A stretch of DNA of 64,000 nucleotides from Paenibacillaceae bacterium (GCA_900766135.1 CAAFUF010000039.1:1-64000); one strand, 5' to 3'; counted from the first letter of the stretch, positions 7,858-15,766 are shown. The notes: a model not told the origin generated them from the sequence alone. Program-made: numbers and translations.

Positions 7858-8238
7858 TTAATTGCGTTTGACTGCGATAAGCTCTATTTCAATCTTGGCG
7901 TCTCTTGGAAGTTTAGACACTTCTACGGTTGTTCTGGCAGGGTGATGATCGCTGAAATATTGGCTGTACACTTCATTCATCTGCTGAAAATGCTCTAAAT
8001 CCGTCATGAAAACGGATGTTTTTACAACGTCTGCTAAAGATAATCCAGCTTCAGCTAAGACGGCTTGCAGGTTCTTTACTATTTGATGGGTTTGGTCAAC
8101 GATGCCTTCTTTCAGATTTCCTTCGGCATCAATCGGAAGCATGCCCGACGTATAGACGGCATTTCCTAAAGCGATAGCCTGCGAATAAGGGCCGATAGCT
8201 GCGGGTGCTTGTGTTGTTGTAATAGCGATATGGCTCAT
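7858..8238 (-). CDS. RidA family reactive-intermediate deaminase
   Basis: A 126-residue YjgF/YER057c/UK114-type protein that normally forms trimers hydrolysing 2-aminoacrylate and related enamines or imines. Seen: GPYSQAI near the N-terminus, the VVKTSVFMTDLEHFQQMNEVY region, and PARTTVEVSKLPRDAKIEIE with the conserved Arg that binds the substrate carboxylate. The ATG at 8238 has GGAGAGGAA upstream, so the 25 residues in the frame before it are excluded. It lies between the hydrolase and EamA genes, 45 bp before the latter. A terminator-like hairpin precedes it, so it may be partly uncoupled from the upstream genes. Confidence 0.9.
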   Translation of the reverse strand: MSHIAITTTQAPAAIGPYSQAIALGNAVYTSGMLPIDAEGNLKEGIVDQTHQIVKNLQAVLAEAGLSLADVVKTSVFMTDLEHFQQMNEVYSQYFSDHHPARTTVEVSKLPRDAKIEIELIAVKRN

Positions 8239-8275
8239 CGTATTTAATTCCTCTCCGTCTCTTTGATAAATGGGT

Positions 8276-8308
8276 GAAGAAAAAGGCCCGAGGCGACAGC
8301 CCGGGCCT
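8276..8308 (-). terminator. intra-operon terminator after the alpha/beta hydrolase
   Basis: 7-bp GC stem AGGCCCG / CGGGCCT followed on the minus strand by TTTTTC. It lies between the hydrolase and ridA genes and would reduce read-through into ridA and the EamA gene. Confidence 0.7.
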
Positions 8309-8358
8309 CTCATTAGGCAAGCAATATAATCTTAGAGTCCGACTGTGCAGCGGCAGCT

Positions 8359-9357
8359 TTACTTCGCCGGCACGTATGCTTCATCCAAGAAACCGCGAAT
8401 GGCTTGAAAAGCCTGAAGTCTGTTTTTCTCCAGCAATACCATGTGCGTCCCTTCACCGATTTCCACCCAGCGGCGGTAGGCGGCTCCTGTCAGGGAAGTG
8501 AAGAAATTCTGCGCCAATTCAAGAGGGACATCGATATCCCACTCGGCATGGACAAGAAGGACGGGAACCGTGATATCCTTAGGATCATAGAATGCTTTGC
8601 CAACCGTCCAGTATTCGCGGATATCCAGGATAGGGCCGTTTGTCGCCCGAATATGCTCGGGATGATCGGTTAAGCTCCCCGGATCCGAAGCAAGAGTGGC
8701 TTCGACCCATTGTTCAAACCAGCCGTCCGGAATCAGATCACCGCGTTTATGCTCTGGCGCCGCGCTAAGCCAGCGTTCCTTCGTGTTGCCAGCGGCAACA
8801 AGGCGATACGAACCGAGCGGGCCTCCGGTATCGATCGGAACCGGTTTGGAGCTTAGCCATTGCGGTGCAACAAGCGTAAGCTTGTTTACTTTCTCGTTGT
8901 TTTGGCTGGTATAAGCTCCCGCAACGGTTCCCCCCCAAGACATTCCCAGTATGTTGACCTTCGTCAAATTCCGGCGTTTCAGAACGTAGTCCACGGCTGT
9001 ACCAAAATCCCGGACACCTGTCTCCGTGCGGACAAGCGGCGGATTAAGGTCGGCAGGCTGCTCCATCTCAGGCGGTCTTGTCGAGCCGCCGTAGCCGCGA
9101 ACGTCCACGGCGTATACGTCATAGCCATGGCTGGCAAGGTAGTCCAGAAAAGTGAAGCCGTCCAGCTCCACATCGTACAGACTGCCAATTGAATAGGTAG
9201 CGCCATGAACCATTACGATTGTTTTTTCGTTAGAGAAGGTATTCATGGAAGCGGGACGTTTATTTCGTACATAAAGCTCGATTCCCGGCGTATCGCTCGG
9301 GATATGCAGGTCTTCGGTCACGATAGGGTTATTTTTAAGAAAATCATGGGTTGTCAT
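8359..9357 (-). CDS. alpha/beta hydrolase
   Basis: A 332-residue alpha/beta-hydrolase-fold enzyme. The oxyanion-hole HG is at residues 51-52, the nucleophile elbow GMSWGG puts Ser near residue 140, and the catalytic His is in GEGTHMV near residue 305. The acid is probably in the HAEWDIDVP segment. No signal peptide, so cytoplasmic. It is the second gene after an MBL-fold metallohydrolase (43 bp gap). Together with RidA and an exporter this suggests step-wise hydrolysis of an ester, lactone or amide compound. The exact substrate is unknown. Confidence 0.85.
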   Translation of the reverse strand: MTTHDFLKNNPIVTEDLHIPSDTPGIELYVRNKRPASMNTFSNEKTIVMVHGATYSIGSLYDVELDGFTFLDYLASHGYDVYAVDVRGYGGSTRPPEMEQPADLNPPLVRTETGVRDFGTAVDYVLKRRNLTKVNILGMSWGGTVAGAYTSQNNEKVNKLTLVAPQWLSSKPVPIDTGGPLGSYRLVAAGNTKERWLSAAPEHKRGDLIPDGWFEQWVEATLASDPGSLTDHPEHIRATNGPILDIREYWTVGKAFYDPKDITVPVLLVHAEWDIDVPLELAQNFFTSLTGAAYRRWVEIGEGTHMVLLEKNRLQAFQAIRGFLDEAYVPAK

Positions 9358-9399
9358 AAGCTCAGCGCCTTCCGTATTGGATTTTGTTATCAGGCTGTA

Positions 9400-10296
9400 T
9401 TAAATAAAGTTCCACTTATACTTGCCCCCGCTGCGAGTCACGTACCCCGCCGCACTTCCGGGGAAATGCGTGCTGAAATAAATGACCGGGCGATCCGTGA
9501 TGAGCTCCAGCACCCGGAGCCGTGAAACACGCGCTTGATCGGAAAATTCGCAGTACATTGAATTCCATTCCGGATTATAGACCTGAAACGGATGATGCAT
9601 CACATCGGCGCCGAATAAAGCTTCTTCTTCGCCGGATTTAAGACGGATAGACATTTGGCCGATGCTGTGGCCGGGTGTCGGAATGAATGTGAATAGATCA
9701 AGGAATTCCCCGCCCTCAGGGCCAATGGTCTGCGTTAAGCCGGCTTCAACAACAGGCAATACGCTTTCTTCGTAAACGTTAAAGTTTGCTTCGTTTGCCT
9801 CATTGTGGCTGGCCTCGCTGGAGTAATATTGCTGCTCTGCGAGGGGAAATACGTATTTGGCATTGGGGAAGGTCGGTACCCATTTTCCATCCACAAGCTT
9901 TGTATTCCAGCCAACATGGTCCACATGCAGATGCGTCAGCAGAACGTAGTCCACTTCCTCCGGTGTAACCCCAGCCTCCTTCAGCCGCTCGAGATAGGGG
10001 AGCTGGAGATTGGCGAGATCGGGATTTAAAGGCAAGTTTTTATCGTTTCCTGTAGCCGTATCGATAAGGATCGTATGCTTAGGGGTTTTCACCACCCACG
10101 TTCCAATGCTGACGATAAGCTGAGAATTGCCATCGATCAGGCCAGCTGGAAGAGAGTTCCGATTCTCCTCCAGGAACAGGGGGTTCCACGATCCCGGAAA
10201 ATATACTTCTGGCGGAATACCGTCAAGCATCATCTCCGTGACACGCGTCACGGTAACATCACCGACTCGATAGACCTTGGGAATTTTAGCGGTCAT
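9400..10296 (-). CDS. MBL-fold metallohydrolase
   Basis: A 298-residue metallo-beta-lactamase-fold enzyme. The dinuclear metal motif THLHVDH is at residues 121-127, with further ligands in TPGHSIGQ, GADVMHHP and a late STHFPG. This pattern is typical of AHL-lactonase/AidC-like or other lactone hydrolases. The ATG at 10296 is chosen because AGGAG lies 8 bases before it; the frame extends 17 codons further without support. First gene of a minus-strand operon. A promoter (TTTACA, 16 bp, TAATAA) lies in the shared intergenic region and its -35 box is overlapped by an XRE-type operator. Confidence 0.85.
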   Translation of the reverse strand: MTAKIPKVYRVGDVTVTRVTEMMLDGIPPEVYFPGSWNPLFLEENRNSLPAGLIDGNSQLIVSIGTWVVKTPKHTILIDTATGNDKNLPLNPDLANLQLPYLERLKEAGVTPEEVDYVLLTHLHVDHVGWNTKLVDGKWVPTFPNAKYVFPLAEQQYYSSEASHNEANEANFNVYEESVLPVVEAGLTQTIGPEGGEFLDLFTFIPTPGHSIGQMSIRLKSGEEEALFGADVMHHPFQVYNPEWNSMYCEFSDQARVSRLRVLELITDRPVIYFSTHFPGSAAGYVTRSGGKYKWNFI

Positions 10297-10377
10297 TCTT
10301 TTAACTCCTTTCGTCCTTCGGGCATATCTCTTTGAACCGAATAACAAGGAAGCCGTTGCATCAATGTGATTCGTTTC

Positions 10378-10411
10378 TTATTATCCATGAGAATTTCGCT
10401 GTAAATGAAAA
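10378..10411 (-). promoter_or_regulatory. promoter of the MBL operon with XRE operator copy 1
   Basis: On the minus strand TTTACA (10405-10400) and TAATAA (10383-10378) are separated by 16 bp. The operator-like ATTTCGCTGTAAATGAAAA at 10393-10411 covers the -35 box. Confidence 0.6.
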
Positions 10412-10519
10412 TGATTCTGTTGAAATGAACGATGCTCAGATACCCGGGTAAGATTCGTTCGCCAACCTTGATTAAATGTTAGTCCAATAATGGTGCCGAA
10501 TCAACGTTTTTACACCGTA

Positions 10520-10537
10520 ATTTCGCACTAGTGAAAT
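10520..10537 (+). promoter_or_regulatory. XRE-type operator copy 2
   Basis: ATTTCGCACTAGTGAAAT, near-palindromic, directly upstream of the -35 box (TTGATA at 10541) of the regulator gene. Confidence 0.6.
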
Positions 10538-10540
10538 GGC

Positions 10541-10569
10541 TTGATATTGCTCATGTTTACGCCTATTAT
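10541..10569 (+). promoter_or_regulatory. sigma-A promoter of the XRE-cupin regulator
   Basis: TTGATA at 10541-10546 and TATTAT at 10564-10569 with a 17-bp spacer. Operator copies flank it on both sides. Confidence 0.65.
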
Positions 10570-10579
10570 AAAGTTATAA

Positions 10580-10598
10580 ATTTCGCCGACAGCGAAAT
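10580..10598 (+). promoter_or_regulatory. XRE-type operator copy 3
   Basis: ATTTCGCCGACAGCGAAAT, a perfect 7+7 palindrome with a 5-base spacer, located at the expected transcription start of the regulator gene. This is the strongest of the three copies. Confidence 0.7.
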
Positions 10599-10625
10599 CA
10601 TATCGAAAATTTAGGAGGCTTGCAT

Positions 10626-11171
10626 ATGAATTCGATCGGCGAAGCCATTCGAAGCACGCGAAAAAAACATAAATTAACGCTCAAGAAGGTAGCTCAAGCA
10701 GCCTCTGTATCCTTATCTTTTCTTAGTGAAATTGAACGCGATAAGGCGAATCCGTCCATCAGTGTTCTGAAGCGCATAGCGAATGCATTAAACGTGAATT
10801 TTACCGATTTGTTTGGCGAGGAGAAACGAAGCATTGTCGTTAGGAAAAACGAGCGCAAACCTTTGGTGCATTCCGAAGGTTCCCGTATTACCTGGTACGC
10901 GCTCAGTCAAGGAAGCAGCAACCGAATGGGACCGATATGGGGAGTGTTGGAAGAAGGAGCGGCTTACGGCCACATTGGCGTCGGCCATAGCGATGGAGAG
11001 GAATTTCTATTTGTCCACTCCGGGCGTTTGGAGTTTATGCTGGGCAATGAACGTTACACGCTCGAAGAAGGGGACAGCATCTATTATGATGCCAGAATCC
11101 CCCATAGTTATAAGAATATTTGGGAAGGCGAAACGCTGCTAATAGCGGTTGCTACTCCGCCTACTTTTTGA
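10626..11171 (+). CDS. XRE family regulator with C-terminal cupin sensor
   Basis: 181 residues. An N-terminal helix-turn-helix of the XRE/Cro type (residues 1-60, including SLSFLSEIERDKANPSIS) is joined to a cupin barrel (about residues 105-178, with GEEFLFVHSGRLEF and DSIYYDARIPHSYKN). Such proteins bind a small ligand in the cupin and repress neighbouring catabolic or resistance genes. The ATG at 10626 has AGGAGG 7 bases upstream. It is divergent from the MBL-hydrolase-RidA-EamA genes, and three related palindromes in the 329-bp shared region suggest it controls both sides. Confidence 0.9.
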   Translation: MNSIGEAIRSTRKKHKLTLKKVAQAASVSLSFLSEIERDKANPSISVLKRIANALNVNFTDLFGEEKRSIVVRKNERKPLVHSEGSRITWYALSQGSSNRMGPIWGVLEEGAAYGHIGVGHSDGEEFLFVHSGRLEFMLGNERYTLEEGDSIYYDARIPHSYKNIWEGETLLIAVATPPTF

Positions 11172-11496
11172 CGGAACGGAATTGGAGGTACATCTGTACG
11201 AACCGCAGAGCCTTGAAGATTCGAATATCCAGCCGACTGAACCGTCATCTTTCTTTATACTGACATTCCTGCAATGGGATACGGCATCGAAAATGAACTG
11301 GCGGTGCGTTTCCACTAGAGCTGTCCTCAAAACCAAGATAGCCATAACGTAGAGGAATTTATGGAATCAAGTTTTATCTCAGCCTGAGAATAAGAACTTG
11401 ATTCCATTGACATAATGGACGGTACTTGTTTTCAATCATAAACAGACCTTGCCGTAGCTGGGTAAGGGGGAGGCATTACACACCTCAAACGAATTG
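11172..11496. other. intergenic region with a long hairpin
   Basis: Spacer between convergently oriented genes. No gene is supported. The one notable element is a 45-base nearly complete inverted repeat at 11362-11406. Confidence 0.5.
11362..11406. repeat. 45-bp inverted repeat
   Basis: The outer arms TGGAATCAAGTT / AACTTGATTCCA are perfect, and the inner arms continue to pair (TTATCTCAG with CTGAGAATAA) with one bulge. No T-tract is present on either strand, so it is more like a recombination, transposon or structured-RNA element than a standard terminator. Confidence 0.65.
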
Positions 11497-12993
11497 CTAC
11501 ACGGAAATGTCTCCGCACCAGCGAGTGATTCCTTCATTTATAGTTTGCATTGGATCTGGATCGGATAGAGGAATCGCCCAGGCAATATGTCCATCCGGCC
11601 GAATAAGCGCGGTGTGGACGTCGTTCCAATCCGCGTCAGCCTCAGCCAAAGAGGCATGTACAACTTGAAGGTTGCTATACGTTTCCCATTGACCGCTATT
11701 CTGTTCATTAGAATGGAAATGCAACAGAAGAAAAGTACCTTTGTTCAGTAGCGGATAGGAGTTCATCCATCGTCCATCTTTCAGCTTTAAGCTGAGATCC
11801 TTGAACCGCTTCCCATTTAAAGGATGGGAAGGCGCTTCGGCGTCGGGTGCATAATGTACATCCATGGCGGAAATCTGTGCAGCGATTTGATAATTAGCCT
11901 CCGGTATTTGAATCAGATCAGCCAGCATGCTTCGCAGTTCCATGATGGGAGGAGTCACGTCCAGAAGCAGGGTTTGGACCTCGGTATTCCGGAGCAAGGC
12001 CGTATTCCATGGATAACGTTCGGCATGATAACTGTCCAATAGCCAGTCTGGAGCCCAGCCTTTGATTGCTCCTGCAAGCTTCCAACCTAAGTTCATCGCT
12101 TCCTGTAAGCCGACGTTCATTCCCTGTCCACCCGCCGGGAAATGAATGTGCGCCGAATCTCCCGCCAAGAACAAGCGGCCATTCCGATAGCGTCCCGCTT
12201 GCCGCGTTGCATTTCCGAAACGGGACATCCACTTCACCTCGTTCAATCCCAGATCGCTTCCGGTCGTACGGATGAGCGATGAACGGAATTCTTCCAATGT
12301 AACGGTCTCATCCTTAGAGATATTACGTCTCTCCATATCGATCATCAAAACTCGATAGATATGATCATTGATTGGCATGATGCTGACCAATCCTTGTTCT
12401 GTAATCCGGGATATGACACTCATAGGAGCCAAATCAGATAGAACGGCATCGCCCAGAATAGCTGTGAAGGTCGCATCTGTACCTTCAAAGGATATATTTG
12501 CATGTTTGCGAACCAAGCTTCTGGCTCCATCCGTACCTACCACATAAGCAGATCTTAACGTTGTTTCTCCATGAGGTCCGGCGATCTTAACGTCAACCCC
12601 CTCCTCATCCTGATGCACAGATAGAGCCTCAACCTCTCTCCAGATCTCCGCGCCAAGGCTCAGCGCCCATTCCTCCAGTACCTTCTCCGTCTCACTCTGC
12701 GGTAAAAAGAGGGTGTGATTGGAGGAAGAATCCAACACCGAGAAATCCAAAGGGGTATCTAATCCGGCGAAATGTCCTCTCGAAAGTAAGCGGCCTTGCT
12801 TGATTAATTGTGATTTCACTCCACGCATATCTAATATTTCAAGGGTGCGTGGATGTACGGTAAGCGCACGTGAAAATGGGGTTGTCTCTTTTAATCTTTC
12901 AATGACGCAGACCTTTACACCGGCTAAGGCCAATTCTCCAGCCAACATCATGCCGACAGGGCCGCCACCGATCAGGATGACTTCATATTTCAT
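11497..12993 (-). CDS. FAD-dependent aromatic monooxygenase
   Basis: A 498-residue group A flavoprotein hydroxylase. The FAD-binding GGGPVG is at residues 9-14, the DG motif in VVGTDGARSLVRKHANI, and the second FAD motif LFLAGDSAHIHFPAGGQGMN near residues 275-290. The C-terminal thioredoxin-like domain of the phenol-hydroxylase/PgaE/rifampicin-monooxygenase group is present. It uses NAD(P)H and O2 to hydroxylate aromatic or polyketide-like substrates. It follows a RidA gene, with a divergent MarR regulator whose palindromes lie in between, so it probably acts in inducible breakdown or inactivation of an aromatic compound. A rifampicin substrate is possible but not shown. Confidence 0.85.
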   Translation of the reverse strand: MKYEVILIGGGPVGMMLAGELALAGVKVCVIERLKETTPFSRALTVHPRTLEILDMRGVKSQLIKQGRLLSRGHFAGLDTPLDFSVLDSSSNHTLFLPQSETEKVLEEWALSLGAEIWREVEALSVHQDEEGVDVKIAGPHGETTLRSAYVVGTDGARSLVRKHANISFEGTDATFTAILGDAVLSDLAPMSVISRITEQGLVSIMPINDHIYRVLMIDMERRNISKDETVTLEEFRSSLIRTTGSDLGLNEVKWMSRFGNATRQAGRYRNGRLFLAGDSAHIHFPAGGQGMNVGLQEAMNLGWKLAGAIKGWAPDWLLDSYHAERYPWNTALLRNTEVQTLLLDVTPPIMELRSMLADLIQIPEANYQIAAQISAMDVHYAPDAEAPSHPLNGKRFKDLSLKLKDGRWMNSYPLLNKGTFLLLHFHSNEQNSGQWETYSNLQVVHASLAEADADWNDVHTALIRPDGHIAWAIPLSDPDPMQTINEGITRWCGDISV

Positions 12994-13017
12994 ATCAATA
13001 ACCTCTTTTCTTCAACA

Positions 13018-13419
13018 TTATGGGAAGATCACGATAGCGTCTATTTCGATAAGCCATTCAGGATCGGCGAGGGCTTGAACGCCTATATAGGTACTTGCTG
13101 TCTTCGGCCAGTTAGGGCCAAACACATGAAATCCGGCGTCAAAAATAATCGAAATCAATTCCGGGCTGTGGTTTACGACAAAAATATTCATTTTTGCAAT
13201 GTACAAGGGATCCGCTTGCACGGCTTCCAATGCATACTTAAGATTGGTGAACACTTGAATCGCTTGCGCGTAATAGTCCCCTGAACCGACCAATGCTCCT
13301 GATTCATCTACAGAAACCTGACCTGAGATGAAGGCCAGTTTGGAGGCAGTAGTTACCACGACATGAGAAATTACAGATGTAACCTTATCCGTCAATATCT
13401 TCGGATTCACGATTTCCAT
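13018..13419 (-). CDS. RidA family protein
   Basis: A 133-residue YjgF-type protein with the N-terminal IVNPKIL, a central VGSGDYYAQAIQVFTNLKYALEA helix region and a STYIGVQALADPEWLIEIDAI C-terminus. The conserved Arg that usually precedes the last strands is not obvious here, so it belongs to a divergent RidA subgroup and deaminase activity is uncertain. The ATG at 13419 is preferred, with GGAG nearby. An upstream TTG at 13473 has AGGAGG but at a long spacing. First gene before the FAD monooxygenase (24 bp), likely co-transcribed. Confidence 0.75.
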   Translation of the reverse strand: MEIVNPKILTDKVTSVISHVVVTTASKLAFISGQVSVDESGALVGSGDYYAQAIQVFTNLKYALEAVQADPLYIAKMNIFVVNHSPELISIIFDAGFHVFGPNWPKTASTYIGVQALADPEWLIEIDAIVIFP

Positions 13420-13567
13420 AGGCAGGTAGGCTCCATTTCCATATTTATAAATCTTCTCTTGAAAAGTAGGCAAGTATTTCCAGATAACCTCCTTTATCGA
13501 TTATTGTTTCGTTAGAACCCTTTTTGCTGCCTGTTAAAACAAGTGTGACGAAAATTATAGAATACTT

Positions 13568-13585
13568 TTGTTTCATATGAAACAA
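13568..13585 (-). promoter_or_regulatory. MarR-type operator upstream of the RidA-monooxygenase operon
   Basis: TTGTTTCATATGAAACAA, a perfect 18-bp palindrome, directly upstream of a TATAAT-type -10 box on the minus strand (13559-13554). Confidence 0.75.
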
Positions 13586-13646
13586 TATTAGTTTACTTTG
13601 TTGCTCATTGCCCTGTCAACCCCAATATCAATATGTATATGCCCGT

Positions 13647-13664
13647 TTGTTTCTCAGAGAACAA
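13647..13664 (+). promoter_or_regulatory. MarR-type operator upstream of the marR gene
   Basis: TTGTTTCTCAGAGAACAA, nearly palindromic, with the same outer half-sites as the site at 13568. It ends 7 bp before the TATAAT at 13672-13677 that serves the + strand regulator. Confidence 0.7.
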
Positions 13665-13708
13665 TCTATGATATAATGAAAAAAACAAGTTGAGGAGCCA
13701 GCATAATC

Positions 13709-14185
13709 ATGGATACCGCCAGTAAGAACAAAACCGCCATTCATGAATTTTTCGTTCAGTTTCTTGAGCAAAAAGAGCAATATGAAACCCGAATAACTGC
13801 CGCATACCTGGAGGATATCCGGAAACATATTGAATCGGAATTCAGCTTGAATATGACGGAACTGCACACCATTGCGTGCATCGGAGAGCAGGAGCCGATT
13901 AATCTCACTTCCATTGCGGAGAGAATAAATTTAAGTAAAGGAAATACCTCCAAGATCGCAAATAAATTACTAAAGGCAGGTTGGGTGCGAAAAGCCCAAC
14001 TCAACGACAACAAAAAGGAAGTGTATTTTCGGCTAACGCCTGTCGGCAAAAAGCTATTTGCTGCTCATGATGAACTTCATGCGAAGGAAAAGCAGAGAAT
14101 GTACGAATTTTTGGAACGATATAACGAAAGCGAGCTCGAATTTATTAAACGGCTGTTTGGAGATATGGTTGACTTCTATCGCTGA
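13709..14185 (+). CDS. MarR family transcriptional regulator
   Basis: 158 residues with a central winged helix (ELHTIACIGEQEPINLTSIAERINLSKGNTSKIANKLLKAGWVRKAQLNDNKKEVYF, roughly residues 50-110) and flanking helices for dimerisation. Ligand-released repression of the divergent RidA-FAD monooxygenase operon is inferred from two matching palindromes in the shared region. It shares its wing (NDNKKEVYF versus NNNRKEIYF) with the MarR at 16067-16588, so the two are paralogs that act on related operator half-sites. Confidence 0.88.
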   Translation: MDTASKNKTAIHEFFVQFLEQKEQYETRITAAYLEDIRKHIESEFSLNMTELHTIACIGEQEPINLTSIAERINLSKGNTSKIANKLLKAGWVRKAQLNDNKKEVYFRLTPVGKKLFAAHDELHAKEKQRMYEFLERYNESELEFIKRLFGDMVDFYR

Positions 14186-14214
14186 CGTACCTCAAGAAGC
14201 CAGTAAAAGAGCGC

Positions 14215-14252
14215 GAGCTCCCTCACAGGCATTGGGCCGGCGGGAGAGCTCG
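14215..14252 (-). terminator. probable terminator between convergent genes
   Basis: Stem GCGAGCTC / GAGCTCGC with a long GC-rich loop between the MarR and hydrolase ends. On the minus strand it is followed by GCTCTTTTA, which fits termination of the hydrolase transcript. Confidence 0.5.
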
Positions 14253-14268
14253 CTGTCTTACTAGAGCT

Positions 14269-15201
14269 TTATTTGGATTCAATTCGACCCATTGGATGGG
14301 TCGTCTCGGACAAAGTCTGTTTCACTGCCGACCAGTTGGTCTGCTCAATATCGAGTATATGTCGAAGGTAAGCCCATGTAACCTTCTGGATCAGGGCAAC
14401 CCGTTCTGGGTTTTCATCTGTTGTTTCTGTAACCTCGTAACCAGCGATCCCTCCAAGTGAGTGTTCTGCGCCAAAAAGGGTGAGCAGGCTTTCTGCTCCC
14501 GGGCTGAGGAAGTAAGGGTCGGTCATCCAATCCGGCCCGCGAACGGTTAGCTGATATTTGTTAGGAGTGTCGTCCTGATCCCCGACGACCACGAGGGTGG
14601 GCTTGGTCATGTGCTCGAAGCTTACGTTCAGATGCGGCATTTTCTCGGCCGCGAACGGTGTCAGGCTGTCCCCACCTTGCCCAGCGGTGGCGAATAGCAC
14701 GCCTGCTTTGATGCGCGAGTCGGACAGGTCCTCTTCCTTCTTGGTCTCGGGGTTGAGGACTCGCAAGCCTAACAAGTTGCCCGCCGTTTGGCCGCCGAAG
14801 GAGTGTCCGGCTGCGGCGATGCGGCTTCGGTCAAGGCGCCCGCTGAGGCCGGGAACGGCAGATTCCAGGAAATCAAGCTGATCAAGGATGCGCTTCATGT
14901 CTTCCACTCGGAAACGCCATATCCGTGGTGTGCGGGGATCGTCCTGAGGGAGACCCAATGTCCTTGAGTCGAGATGGGTAGGTTGAATGACTACGAAGCC
15001 GTGTGCGGCCCAGAAGTCAACCAAGGGGCCGTAACCCTCTAACGATGAGCCAGAACCGTGTGAGAAAACAATGATAGGTAAGTTACGACCGGTCGTCGGC
15101 GCGGAGACTCTCACTTGCAGATTCTCGCCACGGCCCGGGGCTGAAAGCACGATCGGCTTTACCGAGACGACTGGAGAAGGTGCGGTAATCTTTAGTTCCA
15201 T
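14269..15201 (-). CDS. alpha/beta hydrolase (dienelactone hydrolase / PAF-acetylhydrolase-like)
   Basis: A 310-residue cytoplasmic hydrolase. Oxyanion-hole segment FSHGSG (residues 46-51), nucleophile elbow AGHSFGG with Ser134, acid in GDQDDTPN and catalytic His in FGAEHSLGG. It acts on an unknown ester or lactone. Its promoter lies in the MerR divergent region and has the abnormal 19-bp spacer with a central dyad that MerR-type activators require. A decayed copy of its 3' end lies at 6469-6739. It probably belongs to a one-enzyme, one-sensor defence unit with the MerR gene. Confidence 0.85.
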   Translation of the reverse strand: MELKITAPSPVVSVKPIVLSAPGRGENLQVRVSAPTTGRNLPIIVFSHGSGSSLEGYGPLVDFWAAHGFVVIQPTHLDSRTLGLPQDDPRTPRIWRFRVEDMKRILDQLDFLESAVPGLSGRLDRSRIAAAGHSFGGQTAGNLLGLRVLNPETKKEEDLSDSRIKAGVLFATAGQGGDSLTPFAAEKMPHLNVSFEHMTKPTLVVVGDQDDTPNKYQLTVRGPDWMTDPYFLSPGAESLLTLFGAEHSLGGIAGYEVTETTDENPERVALIQKVTWAYLRHILDIEQTNWSAVKQTLSETTHPMGRIESK

Positions 15202-15260
15202 AATATGTTCCTGCCCTTCTTAAGATAGATGGTTGTCGGGAGTTTTCTCCCGCAGATCCT

Positions 15261-15291
15261 ATAATAAAAGTTGGAGTCGATTCCAAGTCAA
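15261..15291 (-). promoter_or_regulatory. MerR-type promoter of the hydrolase gene
   Basis: On the minus strand TTGACT (15291-15286) and TATTAT (15266-15261) are 19 bp apart. The spacer holds the perfect dyad TTGGA-n6-TCCAA, the standard layout for MerR-activated promoters. Confidence 0.8.
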
Positions 15292-15338
15292 GGCGCGAAA
15301 ATAAAAAAATCGCCCAAGGAGAAGTGATGGAAATAGGG

Positions 15339-15369
15339 TTGACTTTGAGTCAGCTCCAAGATGTAAAAT
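15339..15369 (+). promoter_or_regulatory. MerR-type promoter of the merR gene
   Basis: TTGACT (15339-15344) and TAAAAT (15364-15369), again 19 bp apart, with the dyad CTTTGAG-n4-CTCCAAG in the spacer. It resembles the divergent hydrolase promoter. Confidence 0.75.
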
Positions 15370-15397
15370 GCTCAAAACGGCAATTTAGGGAGGAGAC

Positions 15398-15766
15398 ATG
15401 ATGGAAGAACAAACTTTTACGATCAAGCAAGTCGCCGGGCAAACCGGTATTTCCGAGGATACAATCCGCTATTACGAAAAGATCATGCTGCTGCCTCAGG
15501 CAGAACGGAAGGAAAACAGGCATCGCTTTTATCGTAAAGAGGACATTTATAGGATCAAGCAAATAACCTGCCTCAAAAAAACGGGAATGTCGCTCGAGGC
15601 GATGCGTCCATTTTTGGCTGCCTCAGTCGACTTCGATCCCGTTAATTATCCTGAACTGGTGGATCATTTAAGAAGTCAACGTGAACATATTATGATTCAA
15701 ATTTCCTCGCTTCAGCAGATCGTTGATTTTATTGACATAAAGCTGAAAGAAGGTAGGCCCCAATAA
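15398..15766 (+). CDS. MerR family transcriptional regulator
   Basis: 122 residues. The N-terminal MerR helix-turn-helix has TIKQVAGQTGISEDTIRYYEK and the wing RHRFYRKEDIYRI, followed by a dimerisation helix with KKTGMSLEAMRPFL. The C-terminal effector part is short and has no Cys or His cluster, so it is unlikely to sense metals. It resembles the small NmlR/YraB-type regulators of aldehyde or organic stress. The start is either of two adjacent ATGs (15398 or 15401) after GGGAGGAG. Its own promoter and that of the divergent hydrolase both have 19-bp spacers, so it probably activates both. Confidence 0.85.
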   Translation: MMEEQTFTIKQVAGQTGISEDTIRYYEKIMLLPQAERKENRHRFYRKEDIYRIKQITCLKKTGMSLEAMRPFLAASVDFDPVNYPELVDHLRSQREHIMIQISSLQQIVDFIDIKLKEGRPQ

